From assembly GCF_027111295.1 (NCBI RefSeq), contig NZ_CP114287.1, forward strand, positions 3,348,001 through 3,412,000: a DNA stretch of 64,000 nucleotides. Direction: 5' to 3'. How positions within the stretch are numbered: the stretch's first letter is position 1; the number at the start of each line of letters is the position of its first letter. A program made the position numbers and the translations under genes. Shown one piece after another: positions 1 through 9,093 of the stretch. This DNA comes from Flavobacterium gelatinilyticum. Its GTDB lineage: Bacteria; Bacteroidota; Bacteroidia; Flavobacteriales; Flavobacteriaceae. The notes under the pieces are model-generated. The model had not been told where the DNA came from and did not search any database. It worked only from the letters and a program-made list of their open reading frames with translations.

Positions 1-1453
1 TACAATTAGCGAAGTGGTTCTAAACCGAGTGAACGAAAGCTTTAATTTTCTAAAAGAATTCTCCGGAAACAAAGTAATTTACGGCGTAAATACCGGATTT
101 GGGCCTATGGCTCAGTACAGAATTAAAGAATCCGATCAAATTCAGCTTCAATATAACTTAATCCGAAGCCACTCTTCCGGAACAGGAAAACCTTTAAGTC
201 CGGCTTGTGCTAAAGCAGCGATATTAGCTAGATTGAATACACTTTCATTAGGAAATTCAGGAGTTCATCCTTCTGTAATTCATTTAATGGCAGAGTTAAT
301 CAACAAAGATATTACACCTCTTATTTTCGAACACGGCGGTGTTGGGGCAAGCGGCGATTTAGTTCAGTTATCACACTTAGCTTTAGTTTTAATTGGCGAA
401 GGCGAAGTTTTTTATAAAGGAGACAGAAGACCAACTCAGGAAGTTTTTGAAATTGAAGGTTTAAAACCAATTCAGGTAGAAATCAGAGAAGGTCTGGCGT
501 TAATCAACGGAACTTCTGTAATGACCGGAATTGGCGTTGTAAATATTCATCATGCCAAAAAATTATTAGACTGGTCATTAAAATCTTCATGTGCAATCAA
601 TGAACTGGTTCAGGCATATGATGATCATTTCTCTGCCGAATTAAACCAGACAAAACGCCATAAAGGACAACAGGAAGTGGCAGCGCAGATGCGTAAAAAT
701 CTTTCCGACAGTACTTTGATCCGTAAAAGAGAAGACCATTTATATTCTGGTGAAAATACCGAGGAAATCTTCAAAGAAAAAGTTCAGGAATATTATTCTT
801 TAAGATGTGTTCCTCAAATTCTTGGGCCGGTTTTAGAAACTATCAACAATGTAGCTTCTATTCTGGAAGACGAGTTTAACTCTGCAAATGACAACCCGAT
901 TATCGACGTTAAAAACAAACACGTTTATCACGGAGGAAATTTCCACGGAGATTATATTTCGCTGGAAATGGATAAACTGAAAATCGTTATTACCAAATTA
1001 ACGATGCTGGCAGAACGTCAGTTGAATTATTTATTAAATTCAAAAATCAACGAATTACTGCCTCCTTTTGTAAATTTAGGAACATTAGGATTTAATTTCG
1101 GAATGCAGGGTGTACAGTTTACCGCAACCTCAACCACTGCCGAAAGCCAGATGTTATCGAACCCAATGTACGTACACAGCATCCCGAACAATAACGACAA
1201 TCAGGATATTGTAAGTATGGGAACAAATTCGGCTGTAATTACATCAAAAGTGATCGAAAATGCGTTTGAAGTATTAGCAATCGAGATGATCACCATTGTT
1301 CAGGCAATTGATTATTTAGGACAAAAAGACAAAGTTTCATCTGTAACCAAAAAATGGTACGATGATGTCCGCCAAATAATTCCAACATTTAAGGAAGATC
1401 AGGTTATGTATCCTTTTGTTCAAAACGTAAAAGATTATCTGATTAACAGTTAA
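1..1453 (+). CDS. Tyrosine ammonia-lyase (aromatic amino acid lyase), 5' end cut by window
   Basis: Deaminates L-tyrosine to 4-coumarate, the expected aryl starter of flexirubin. The reading frame is open from base 2, and homologues continue about 25 residues further N-terminal, so the start lies before the window; the GTG at 14 is only the first in-window start codon. Numbering from that GTG, the MIO-forming Ala-Ser-Gly is at 112-114 inside GGVGASGDL. A His at 53 (RSHSSGTG) falls where His89 of Rhodobacter TAL selects tyrosine over phenylalanine, which argues for TAL rather than PAL; histidine is not formally excluded. The protein closely matches my memory of the characterised F. johnsoniae TAL. 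It heads the same-strand pigment cluster, with the matching ligase at 31048-32334. Confidence 0.95.
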   Translation, partial: TISEVVLNRVNESFNFLKEFSGNKVIYGVNTGFGPMAQYRIKESDQIQLQYNLIRSHSSGTGKPLSPACAKAAILARLNTLSLGNSGVHPSVIHLMAELINKDITPLIFEHGGVGASGDLVQLSHLALVLIGEGEVFYKGDRRPTQEVFEIEGLKPIQVEIREGLALINGTSVMTGIGVVNIHHAKKLLDWSLKSSCAINELVQAYDDHFSAELNQTKRHKGQQEVAAQMRKNLSDSTLIRKREDHLYSGENTEEIFKEKVQEYYSLRCVPQILGPVLETINNVASILEDEFNSANDNPIIDVKNKHVYHGGNFHGDYISLEMDKLKIVITKLTMLAERQLNYLLNSKINELLPPFVNLGTLGFNFGMQGVQFTATSTTAESQMLSNPMYVHSIPNNNDNQDIVSMGTNSAVITSKVIENAFEVLAIEMITIVQAIDYLGQKDKVSSVTKKWYDDVRQIIPTFKEDQVMYPFVQNVKDYLINS

Positions 1454-1492
1454 AATTTTTTACCCTATATTATTAATATTGAATTTTAAATC

Positions 1493-2719
1493 ATGAAAAA
1501 AACACTTATTTTTTTGCTGCTATTCTTTATTCAATTTGTTAATAGTCAAGAATTGGCATTAGTTAAAAAGAATTCAAAAATTGGATATATTTCCAAAGAC
1601 GGATCTTTTAAAATCGAACCTCAATACAAATCAGCCAGAAGTTTTTCTGAAGGTTTAGCAGCTGTTGAAAACGGCGGCAAATGGGGATATATAGACTCTA
1701 AAGGAAGCTGGGTAATTCCTGCTGATTTTAAAGATGCCAAAGATTTTAACAACGGAATAGCAATCGTACAGAAAGATAAGGAATGGGTTTATATTAATAC
1801 AAAAGGAGAAATCCAGAAAGCACCCGCTTCTGAAAAATTATATGATTTTAATGACGGTGTGGCTTTTATCAAACAAAACAATAAAATAGGGCTTATCAAT
1901 AACAAAATGGCTGTGGTTTTAGAACCAAAGTACGATATGATCAAACCTTTTGAAAATGGTTTTGCAAGGGTCGAACTAAACAAAAACTGGGGAATTATTA
2001 ATACCGACGGAAAAGAATTGGTAGAACCTGCTTATTCAGAAATTGGGAATTATTTTAAAAGTACAACCTGGGCCAGAAAAGACAAAACTTTCGGACTTGT
2101 AATTGGCGGAAAATTTGTTCCGGTTGATGGTGCTGAAAAAATATGGGATTTTGAAACTCAGGATCTCACATTTGCCAAAAAGAACGGAAAAATCGGGTAT
2201 ATTGATTTAAGAGGAAACTGGGCAATTCTTCCAATTTATGACAAAGGAAAAGCTTTTTCAAAAAATATGGCTCCGGTTCTGGTTGGAAAAAAATGGGGAT
2301 TCATTAATCCGGAAGGAAAATTTATAATTGAACCAACGTACAGTGATGCCGAAGTTTTCAGTACAAACGGCCTTGCGCCTGTAAAAGAAAGCAATTGGGG
2401 ATTCATTAACGAATCCGGCAAACTGGTAATCCCAACACAATACGGCATTACTACAAATGCTATTATTGCCATGTTTACAGATCAGGAAAAAGGATTTATA
2501 GGCGGAGTAGCAAGAGTAAAAAACGAAGGCAAATGGGGTTTTCTTAAACCAGATGGAACTGTTTTAGGAAATCAGTGGTTTGAAAATGCCGAATTGTTTT
2601 CTAAATCTGCCGAAAAAACTGCCAAAACCGAAACAGTTCAGGAAAAACCAAAACAGGAAGCAAAAGCTGAAACTAAAACAAAACCTGCGGCGAAACCTGC
2701 AGCGAAAAAAAAGAAGTAA
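1493..2719 (+). CDS. Secreted WG-repeat protein
   Basis: 408 aa. Residues 1-18 form a Sec signal peptide (hydrophobic run ending NSQ). The body is a chain of about eight WG beta-repeats spaced 40-50 residues, each with a core like KWGYIDxKGxWVIPxxF followed by A-x-x-F-x-x-G-x-A-x-V. The last 40 residues are a low-complexity Lys/Ala/Glu/Pro tail ending in KKKK. WG repeats are usually exported and thought to bind other proteins; no enzyme motif is visible. It lies 39 bp after the ammonia-lyase and 36 bp before the ketoreductase, so it is probably co-transcribed with the pigment genes, but its role there is unknown. Confidence 0.85.
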   Translation: MKKTLIFLLLFFIQFVNSQELALVKKNSKIGYISKDGSFKIEPQYKSARSFSEGLAAVENGGKWGYIDSKGSWVIPADFKDAKDFNNGIAIVQKDKEWVYINTKGEIQKAPASEKLYDFNDGVAFIKQNNKIGLINNKMAVVLEPKYDMIKPFENGFARVELNKNWGIINTDGKELVEPAYSEIGNYFKSTTWARKDKTFGLVIGGKFVPVDGAEKIWDFETQDLTFAKKNGKIGYIDLRGNWAILPIYDKGKAFSKNMAPVLVGKKWGFINPEGKFIIEPTYSDAEVFSTNGLAPVKESNWGFINESGKLVIPTQYGITTNAIIAMFTDQEKGFIGGVARVKNEGKWGFLKPDGTVLGNQWFENAELFSKSAEKTAKTETVQEKPKQEAKAETKTKPAAKPAAKKKK

Positions 2720-2755
2720 ATTTATCTCTGATAAAAAATAAAAATACCACACAAT

Positions 2756-3487
2756 ATGAAATGTGTATTAGTAACAGGCGGCTCAAGAGGAATTGGAAGC
2801 GCTATTTGTAAAAAATTAGCCGTTGAATCTAATTATCATATTCTGATTAATTATCATTCAAACAAAACCGCTGCCGAAGAAACACTTCAGGAAATACAAA
2901 AATTAGGTGCAACCGGAGAAATTTTAGGCTTTGATGTTTCAAATTTCGAAGAGGTACAAAATACTTTAACACAATGGCAGGAAGCAAATCCGGAAGCCAT
3001 TGTAGAAGCGATTGTTAACAATGCCGGAATTACAAAAGACGGTCTTTTTATGTGGATGACTCCCGAAGACTGGAACGGCGTTCTAAACACAAGTGTAAAC
3101 GGGTTTTTTAATGTAACGCAGTTTTTTATTCAAAAAATGCTGCGCAATAAATACGGCCGAATCGTAAATATGGTTTCGGTTTCCGGAGTAAAAGGAACTG
3201 CCGGGCAAGCCAATTATTCGGCTGCAAAAGGTGCCATAGTGGCCGCTACAAAAGCTTTGGCCCAGGAAGTGGCAAAACGCAATATTACAGTAAATGCCGT
3301 GGCACCGGGATTCATTAGAACCGATATGACCAGCCAGCTGGACGAAAAAGAATTACTAAAACTAATTCCTGTTAATCGTTTTGGGGAAGCCGAAGAGGTA
3401 GCTGATCTGGTAAGCTTTTTGATTTCAAAAAAATCGAGTTATATTACCGGAGAAATTATCAATATAAACGGAGGAATATATTCTTAA
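2756..3487 (+). CDS. 3-oxoacyl-ACP reductase, FabG-like SDR (aryl-polyene ketoreductase)
   Basis: 243 aa, full length for a classical short-chain dehydrogenase. The NADP-binding motif TGGSRGIG is at 7-14, the NNAG motif at 88-91, the catalytic Ser near 141-143 and the YxxxK pair at Tyr154/Lys158. The end INGGIYS matches FabG proteins. It reduces beta-ketoacyl-ACP intermediates. Its position next to a ketosynthase and an ACP suggests it serves polyene elongation (ApeQ-like) rather than bulk fatty acid synthesis; that assignment is inferred from context. Confidence 0.93.
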   Translation: MKCVLVTGGSRGIGSAICKKLAVESNYHILINYHSNKTAAEETLQEIQKLGATGEILGFDVSNFEEVQNTLTQWQEANPEAIVEAIVNNAGITKDGLFMWMTPEDWNGVLNTSVNGFFNVTQFFIQKMLRNKYGRIVNMVSVSGVKGTAGQANYSAAKGAIVAATKALAQEVAKRNITVNAVAPGFIRTDMTSQLDEKELLKLIPVNRFGEAEEVADLVSFLISKKSSYITGEIININGGIYS

Positions 3488-3585
3488 AGCCCAAACAAAC
3501 AGAAACATAGATTTTCACAATGACGGCTCTGTTTCTAAGGGTTTAAAAACAATTACACCTAACGGTTAAAAAATTACTTTGAAAG

Positions 3586-4824
3586 ATGATGAATAAGAGA
3601 GTTGTAATTACTGGAATGGGAATTTATTCTTGTATCGGAACTTCTTTAGATGAAGTAAAAGATTCATTATATCAGGGAAAATCTGGTATTCAGTTTGATT
3701 CTGAAAGAAAAGAATTTGGTTTTCAGTCGGCTTTGACCGGAATGGTGCCAAAAGCGGATTTAAAAAATTTACTGACCCGCAGACAGCGTATGAGCATTGG
3801 CGAAGAAACCGAATATGCTTATATGGCAACAATCGAAGCTTTGAAAAATGCAGGAATCGACGATGCTTTTTTTGATACTCGCGAAGTAGGCATTATGTAT
3901 GGAAACGACAGTGTTTCTAAAGCTATTATTGATGCTACAGATATTGTACGCGAAAAAAAAGACACAGCCTTAATTGGTTCCGGAGCGATTTTCAAATCGA
4001 TGAATTCTACGGTTACCATGAACCTTTCGACGATTTTTAAACTTCGAGGTATCAACTTAACTGTAAGTGCAGCCTGTGCAAGTGGTTCTCATTCTATCGG
4101 ACTGGCTTATTTTTTAATAAAAAGCGGTTTTCAGGATATTATTATCACCGGAGGAGCACAGGAAATAAATAAGTATGCTATGAGCAGTTTTGACGGATTG
4201 GGTGTTTTTTCTAACAGAGAAATCGATCCTGAAAAAGCCTCAAGACCTTTTGATTCCGGTCGCGACGGATTAATTCCAAGCGGCGGAGGTGCGACTTTAA
4301 TTCTCGAAAGCTACGAGTCGGCCATTGCGAGAGGCGCCAATATTATTGCCGAAGTTTCCGGTTACGGATTTTCATCAAACGGCGGTCATATTTCGACCCC
4401 AAATGTCGAAGGACCGGCAACAGCCATGAGAAGAGCCCTGGAAGAAGCCAATTTACAAGCATCAGACATTGAATATATAAATGCTCACGCTACCTCAACA
4501 CCTGTTGGCGATGCAAACGAAGCCAAGGCTATTTTTGAAGTTTTTGGAGAAAAAAATCCCTATATAAGTTCAACAAAATCAATGACAGGCCATGAGTGCT
4601 GGATGGCCGGAGCCAGCGAAATCATTTATTCGATCATCATGATGCAGCACGATTTTATCGCGCCAAACATCAATTTAGAAAATCCGGACGAAGATGCTTC
4701 AAAATTAAATTTAGTTAAAACTACGTTAAACAAAAAATTTGACATATTTTTGTCCAATTCTTTCGGTTTCGGAGGAACCAACTCTGCGTTGGTGGTTAAA
4801 AAGTTTAAATTGAACGATGAATAA
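3586..4824 (+). CDS. Beta-ketoacyl-ACP synthase (KAS I/II type), catalytically intact
   Basis: 412 aa. The condensing triad is complete: Cys164 (SAACASGS), His301 (NAHATSTP) and His336 (KSMTGHE, with Lys331), plus the C-terminal FGFGGTN motif. Two adjacent ATG codons (3586 and 3589) could start it; the second also gives a complete protein. The start follows a 98-bp gap after the ketoreductase, and the end overlaps the next ACP gene by 8 bp, so KS and ACP are translationally coupled. It is one of three active elongating KS enzymes in the cluster. Whether it extends the aryl polyene or a dialkylresorcinol precursor cannot be decided from sequence. Confidence 0.93.
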   Translation: MMNKRVVITGMGIYSCIGTSLDEVKDSLYQGKSGIQFDSERKEFGFQSALTGMVPKADLKNLLTRRQRMSIGEETEYAYMATIEALKNAGIDDAFFDTREVGIMYGNDSVSKAIIDATDIVREKKDTALIGSGAIFKSMNSTVTMNLSTIFKLRGINLTVSAACASGSHSIGLAYFLIKSGFQDIIITGGAQEINKYAMSSFDGLGVFSNREIDPEKASRPFDSGRDGLIPSGGGATLILESYESAIARGANIIAEVSGYGFSSNGGHISTPNVEGPATAMRRALEEANLQASDIEYINAHATSTPVGDANEAKAIFEVFGEKNPYISSTKSMTGHECWMAGASEIIYSIIMMQHDFIAPNINLENPDEDASKLNLVKTTLNKKFDIFLSNSFGFGGTNSALVVKKFKLNDE

Positions 4825-5071
4825 AGAAGAGATTATAGCAAAAATTAATGGTTTTTTAGTTGATGAATTTGAAGTAGACAATGACGACATTGAACCAAAT
4901 GCTAATTTAAAAGATACACTTGGGTTAGACAGTCTGGATTATGTTGATTTGGTAGTTTCAATAGAGGCAAACTTTGGTGTAAAACTGGTAGAAGCAGATT
5001 TTGTTGGAATTTCTGATTTTCAAAGTTTCTATGACCTTATCGAAACTAAACTAAAAGCCAAATCAGCTTAA
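4817..5071 (+). CDS. Acyl carrier protein 1
   Basis: 84 aa, acidic, four-helix ACP. The phosphopantetheine attachment Ser is residue 39 in the motif LGLDSLDYVD. The ATG lies inside the last codons of the upstream KS (8-bp overlap) and its TAA shares a base with the ATG of the next gene (TAATG). This couples KS, ACP and acyltransferase. It carries growing acyl chains of the pigment pathway; a second ACP (15992-16249) lies further down, consistent with two acyl halves or two elongation steps. Confidence 0.94.
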   Translation: MNKEEIIAKINGFLVDEFEVDNDDIEPNANLKDTLGLDSLDYVDLVVSIEANFGVKLVEADFVGISDFQSFYDLIETKLKAKSA

Positions 5072-5952
5072 TGAATCAATGGGATGGCAAATCAAAAGGA
5101 ACTGTTTTAGGTTATAGGATATTCGTTTTTTTGATACGAAAAGCGGGTCTTAAATCTGCTTATGTTTTACTTTATTTTGTTGCCTCTTACTATTTTCTTT
5201 TCCTGAAAAAAAGTAACGGATCTATTTTCTATTATTTTAAAGAAAGGCTTCAGTATTCTTACTTTAAATCTAAAAAAATGGTTTTCAAAAGTTACTACAC
5301 TTTTGGGCAGACCATTATTGATAAGGTTTCTATTTCGGCCGGAATGCGAAACAAATTCACTTACGAATTTGATGGAATCGAAACACTTAAAAAATTATTA
5401 GCCGAGAAAAAAGGCGGTGTTCTAATTAGCGCACATGTTGGTAATTTTGAAATTGCCGAACATTTTTTGGGAGATATTGATCTTAATTTCCAAATCAATC
5501 TTGTTACGACAGATTTAGAACATTCTGCAATTAAGAATTATCTCGAAAGTGTTTCTCAAAAACATACCGTAAAATTTATTATCATAAAAGAAGATCTCTC
5601 TCATATTTTTGAGATTAATGCCGCTTTGGCCAATAACGAATTAATCTGCTTTACGGGCGACCGCTATTTTGAAGGAACAAAATCGCTTTCTGAAACCCTT
5701 TTGGGCAAAGAAGCCCATTTTCCAGCTGGTCCGTTTTTAATTGCTTCAAGATTAAAAGTACCAGTCGTTTTTGTTTATGTAATGAAAGAGCCAAACCTGC
5801 ATTACCATTTATACGCAAGAGAAGCCGAAGTAAAACACCGCGACGAAAAAGCACTTTTGAAAGAATATGTAAAAAGTGTAGAAAGCATTTTGAATCGTTA
5901 TCCACTACAATGGTTCAATTATTTTGATTTTTGGAATGACATAAAATCTTAA
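5071..5952 (+). CDS. LpxL/HtrB-like acyltransferase
   Basis: 293 aa of the lipid A biosynthesis acyltransferase family. The catalytic HX4E motif is His122-Glu127 in AHVGNFEIAE. A hydrophobic N-terminal stretch (about 30-47) would anchor it to the inner face of the cytoplasmic membrane. These enzymes transfer acyl groups from ACP to a hydroxyl acceptor; homologues occur in aryl-polyene clusters. It is translationally coupled to the ACP just upstream (TAATG). It may join an acyl chain to the resorcinol or to a lipid; this is inference. The 156-bp gap that follows holds a palindromic repeat and a -7 box. Confidence 0.88.
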   Translation: MNQWDGKSKGTVLGYRIFVFLIRKAGLKSAYVLLYFVASYYFLFLKKSNGSIFYYFKERLQYSYFKSKKMVFKSYYTFGQTIIDKVSISAGMRNKFTYEFDGIETLKKLLAEKKGGVLISAHVGNFEIAEHFLGDIDLNFQINLVTTDLEHSAIKNYLESVSQKHTVKFIIIKEDLSHIFEINAALANNELICFTGDRYFEGTKSLSETLLGKEAHFPAGPFLIASRLKVPVVFVYVMKEPNLHYHLYAREAEVKHRDEKALLKEYVKSVESILNRYPLQWFNYFDFWNDIKS

Positions 5953-6002
5953 TTTTTATTAGCACAATCATTTATCACTGCAGTATTTTAAATAATTGGT
6001 AA

Positions 6003-6020
6003 TCCCGATAGCTATTGGGA
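6003..6020. repeat. Short palindromic repeat, copy 1 (imperfect)
   Basis: TCCCGATAGCTATTGGGA, an 18-bp palindrome with one mismatch, lies in the 156-bp gap before darA. A perfect copy lies at 19505-19522, and both are followed by GAG-Y-GGC, so they are members of one repeat family and not chance hairpins. Confidence 0.7.
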
Positions 6021-6077
6021 GCGGCTAACAAAGAGACCCTTCGTCGAAATAAGAAAATTCGTTTAAATAAATTTACT

Positions 6078-6085
6078 TACTTTTG
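6078..6085 (+). promoter_or_regulatory. Predicted -7 box upstream of darA
   Basis: TACTTTTG matches the Bacteroidota -7 consensus TANNTTTG. It ends 23 bp before the darA ATG. A clear -33 TTTG was not found at the usual spacing, so this is a moderate prediction. It would let the dar genes be expressed independently of the upstream genes. Confidence 0.5.
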
Positions 6086-6108
6086 CTGACGATCAAAGTC
6101 AAAATCTA

Positions 6109-7011
6109 ATGAAAAATGTTCTCGTAATTTATTATTCTCAGTCTGGACAGCTGGAATCTATTGCAGAAAATATTGCAAAACCGTTTCTAAATTCGGAGGA
6201 AATAAATCTCACTTTTCACGAAATACAACTGGAAAAACCATTCCCTTTTCCGTGGAATAAGGAAGCATTTTTTGATGCTTTCCCTGAATCTTTTTTACAG
6301 ATTCCAACCGCATTAAAACCTGTTCCCGAAGCAATCCTGAATACAAAATTCGACCTGATCCTTTTTCATTATCAAGTGTGGTATTTATCACCTTCGATTC
6401 CTATTAATTCATTTTTAAAAAGCTGGGAAGGAAAAAAAATACTCCATAATACACCTGTAATTACCATAAGCGGTTCGAGAAACATGTGGATTATGGCACA
6501 GGAAAAAATCAAAGTTTTACTTAAAGAAGCCAATGCAAAACTTGTTGGAAATGTCGCATTAGTAGACCGTGTTGGCAACTTAATCAGCGTTATAACCATT
6601 GTAGAATGGATGTTCTCCGGAGTTAAAAAAAAGTATCTTGGTATTTTTCCTTTACCTGGAGTTTCAGATAAAGATATTCAGGAATCTTCAAAGTTTGGAG
6701 AAGTAATGTTGTCTGAGTTTAATGCAGATAATTTAGATAATTTACAGTCAAAATTAGCCAAAATCGAGGCCGTAAAGATCAGTTCGTATTTAGTAACTGT
6801 TGACAAAACTGCCAATAAAATTTTCAATAAATGGTCAAACATCATTTATAAAAATCAAAAAAAACGAAAATTGCTTCTAAAAGTATTTAATGTTTATTTA
6901 TTCCTGGCGATTTGGTTAATCTCACCAATAGTGTATATATTGCACCTTATTTTATATCCGTTTAAGTTAAAAATCATAAAAAAAGAAACTCAATATTATC
7001 AGGGAGTTTAG
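6109..7011 (+). CDS. darA: DarA, dialkylresorcinol condensing enzyme (flavodoxin-like)
   Basis: 300 aa. The N-terminal half looks like a flavodoxin/NADPH-quinone-reductase fold: VIYYSQSGQ at 6-14 resembles a flavin phosphate loop, and FHYQVWYLSPS and TISGSRNMW follow the later strands. A hydrophobic segment near the C-terminus (about 262-290) suggests membrane association. DarA family proteins act with DarB in forming the 2,5-dialkylresorcinol ring that becomes the alcohol half of flexirubin. It stands directly before the DarB-type ketosynthase (16-bp gap), the standard dar arrangement. The family name rests on this context and on recognition of the sequence. Confidence 0.88.
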   Translation: MKNVLVIYYSQSGQLESIAENIAKPFLNSEEINLTFHEIQLEKPFPFPWNKEAFFDAFPESFLQIPTALKPVPEAILNTKFDLILFHYQVWYLSPSIPINSFLKSWEGKKILHNTPVITISGSRNMWIMAQEKIKVLLKEANAKLVGNVALVDRVGNLISVITIVEWMFSGVKKKYLGIFPLPGVSDKDIQESSKFGEVMLSEFNADNLDNLQSKLAKIEAVKISSYLVTVDKTANKIFNKWSNIIYKNQKKRKLLLKVFNVYLFLAIWLISPIVYILHLILYPFKLKIIKKETQYYQGV

Positions 7012-7027
7012 AAGACGTATTTAGATT

Positions 7028-8161
7028 ATGTTTGAAGTATATATTACAAAAGCTGCAAAATATTTGCCAAATGAAGCTGTTTCTAATGACGAAATGGAAG
7101 CCTATTTAGGTCTTATCAATGATACTGCTTCAAAAGCAAGACGCATTATTTTGCGCAACAACAAAATTACAAGCCGATACTACGCTGTTGATAAAGAAGG
7201 AAAAAGCACTCACAGTAATGCAGAATTAACGAGAAATGCAATTTTGCCGTTATTCGACGAAAATTTTACGCCTCAGGATTTAGAAGTACTTTCATGCGGA
7301 ACCTCAACTCCGGACATATTTCTGCCTTCGCATGCTGCGATGGTTCATGGTTTATTAAAAAACAAATCGGTAGAATTAAACTCTTCAACCGGAGTTTGCT
7401 GTGCCGGAATGAACTCATTAAAATTTGGTTTTCTTTCAGTAAGATCCGGAAATTCAAACAATGCAATCTGCACAGGATCAGAAAAAGTTTCGACCTGGCT
7501 GAATGCACAAAAATACAATCACGAGGCTGACAATTTAAAAAGCCTGGAAGAACAACCTATTATTGCTTTCAAAAAAGATTTCCTTCGCTGGATGTTATCT
7601 GATGGTGCAGGAGCTTTTCTTTTAGAAAACAAACCAAGAGGCCCAATATCTCTTAAAATAGAATGGATGGAAGCTTTTTCGTATGCTTACGAATTAGAAA
7701 CCTGCATGTACGCCGGAGGTGATAAATTAGAAAACGGAGAAATTAAAGGCTGGAGCGATTATTCTCCGGAACAATGGCTGAATGAATCTGTTTTCTCTAT
7801 TAAACAAGATGTTAAATTATTAGACGAATTTATCCTGTCTAAAGGTGCAGAAAGCATGAAAGACGCAATGGATAAAAACAATATAAAATCTGAAGATATT
7901 CAATATTTCATTCCTCACGTTTCTTCAAACTTTTTTGTTGAAGGATTGAAAAAAGGATTAACAGAAAAAGGAATCGGAATGAGTGATGAAAAATGGTTCA
8001 TGAATCTTTCCAGAGTTGGAAATGTGGGTTCTGCCTCTATTTATTTGGCTCTTGAAGAATTAATGAATTCAGGAAATTTGAAAAAAGGAGATCATATCCT
8101 TTTATCTGTTCCGGAAAGCGGAAGATTTTCTTTTGCGTATGCGTATTTAACTGTTTGCTAA
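7028..8161 (+). CDS. darB: DarB, KAS III-like ketosynthase for dialkylresorcinol
   Basis: 377 aa, thiolase fold of the KAS III type. The catalytic residues are Cys125 (TGVCCAGM), His297 (FIPHVSSN) and Asn332 (RVGNVGSA). DarB condenses a beta-ketoacyl thioester with a second acyl precursor to give the cyclohexanedione that becomes the dialkylresorcinol. The stop overlaps the next start (TAATG), coupling it to the hotdog dehydratase. Length and motifs are normal for the family. Confidence 0.92.
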   Translation: MFEVYITKAAKYLPNEAVSNDEMEAYLGLINDTASKARRIILRNNKITSRYYAVDKEGKSTHSNAELTRNAILPLFDENFTPQDLEVLSCGTSTPDIFLPSHAAMVHGLLKNKSVELNSSTGVCCAGMNSLKFGFLSVRSGNSNNAICTGSEKVSTWLNAQKYNHEADNLKSLEEQPIIAFKKDFLRWMLSDGAGAFLLENKPRGPISLKIEWMEAFSYAYELETCMYAGGDKLENGEIKGWSDYSPEQWLNESVFSIKQDVKLLDEFILSKGAESMKDAMDKNNIKSEDIQYFIPHVSSNFFVEGLKKGLTEKGIGMSDEKWFMNLSRVGNVGSASIYLALEELMNSGNLKKGDHILLSVPESGRFSFAYAYLTVC

Positions 8162-8589
8162 TGGACGTTGTACTTTTAGAAAAAGAAGCTGTCGAAAATT
8201 TATTACCTCAAAAGTTTCCTTTTGTAATGGTAGACAGCATGCTTTCTTATAGTGAGACATCATTAGTTTCTGGTTTTAATATTAAAAGCGACAATATATT
8301 TTTTGACAATAATACTTTTTTAGAAGCTGGTTTAATCGAACATATGGCACAATCTGTGGCATTGCACACTGGTTATCAGTTTTTTCTAAAAAATGAAATT
8401 GCACCAACAGGTTACATCGGATCTATTAAAGAAATTGAAATTAAAAAACTACCAGAATTAAACGATATCATTCAATCTGAAGTTACCATTTTGCAGGAAT
8501 TTGCAGGAATTACTCTGGTTGATATTGTGACGACTTTAAATAATGAAGAAATTGCCAGAGGACAAATGAAAACCGTTCTGGCAAAATAA
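8161..8589 (+). CDS. Hotdog 3-hydroxyacyl-ACP dehydratase-like protein (ApeP-like) 1
   Basis: 142 aa from the ATG at 8161, which shares a base with the darB stop; a TTG at 8155 is possible but less likely. LPQKFPFVMVD near the N-terminus and the helix FLEAGLIEHMAQS are typical of FabA/FabZ-related hotdog folds. The HFPG motif that carries the active His in FabZ is absent, as in ApeP-like dehydratases of aryl-polyene clusters. It probably dehydrates hydroxyacyl-ACP during polyene formation, possibly as a heterodimer with the adjacent paralogue. Confidence 0.82.
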   Translation: MDVVLLEKEAVENLLPQKFPFVMVDSMLSYSETSLVSGFNIKSDNIFFDNNTFLEAGLIEHMAQSVALHTGYQFFLKNEIAPTGYIGSIKEIEIKKLPELNDIIQSEVTILQEFAGITLVDIVTTLNNEEIARGQMKTVLAK

Positions 8590-8597
8590 AATCAATA

Positions 8598-9065
8598 ATG
8601 AAAACCTCTTCTGCTGTTGACATACAAAATTATTTACCACACCGGGCACCAATGCTTATGGTGGATTTGATTTTGAATATTGATTCTCAATTTGTCGAAA
8701 CAGTTTTTGAAATCAAACAAGACAATATTTTTGTACAAAACAATGTTTTTATAGAGGCAGGTTTAATCGAAAACACAGCACAAACTTGTTCATCTATTGT
8801 TGGAAAAAAGTATTTTTTTGAAGAAGACGGAACAGAAAATGAAAACGTAAATGTAATTGGATTTATCAGCGCTTTAAAAAATGTAAAAATTCACGCGCTT
8901 CCAAAAGCCGGTGATACTATAATTACCAAAGCCAATTTGGTTTCAAAATTCGTTGGCGACGATTACACTTTATGTACGATGAGCTGTAAAAGCTTACTTG
9001 GAGAACAAATACTCTTAGAATGCGAAATTAACTTGTTTATTCAAAAGACAGTTTCTGTTTCGTAG
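8598..9065 (+). CDS. Hotdog 3-hydroxyacyl-ACP dehydratase-like protein (ApeP-like) 2
   Basis: 155 aa, a paralogue of the gene 8 bp upstream. It shows LPHRAPMLMVDLI near residue 13, the classic opening of ApeP-like dehydratases, and the matching helix FIEAGLIENTAQT. The HFPG active-site loop is again missing. The two adjacent genes probably arose by duplication. A third, different hotdog protein with a full GHFPGNPIMPG loop sits at 22037-22408, so the cluster has two ApeP-like and one ApeI-like dehydratase. Confidence 0.83.
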   Translation: MKTSSAVDIQNYLPHRAPMLMVDLILNIDSQFVETVFEIKQDNIFVQNNVFIEAGLIENTAQTCSSIVGKKYFFEEDGTENENVNVIGFISALKNVKIHALPKAGDTIITKANLVSKFVGDDYTLCTMSCKSLLGEQILLECEINLFIQKTVSVS

Positions 9066-9093
9066 CAATTCCACTTGAAAATAAAACTAGGTA

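Noticed and set aside
2564..2752. Minus-strand frame with many Phe and Arg at the end of the WG-repeat gene
   Set aside because: It is the reverse complement of the Lys/Ala/Glu low-complexity tail, not a gene.
7294..7530. 78-codon + strand frame inside darB
   Set aside because: Shadow frame in another phase of a strong KAS III gene.
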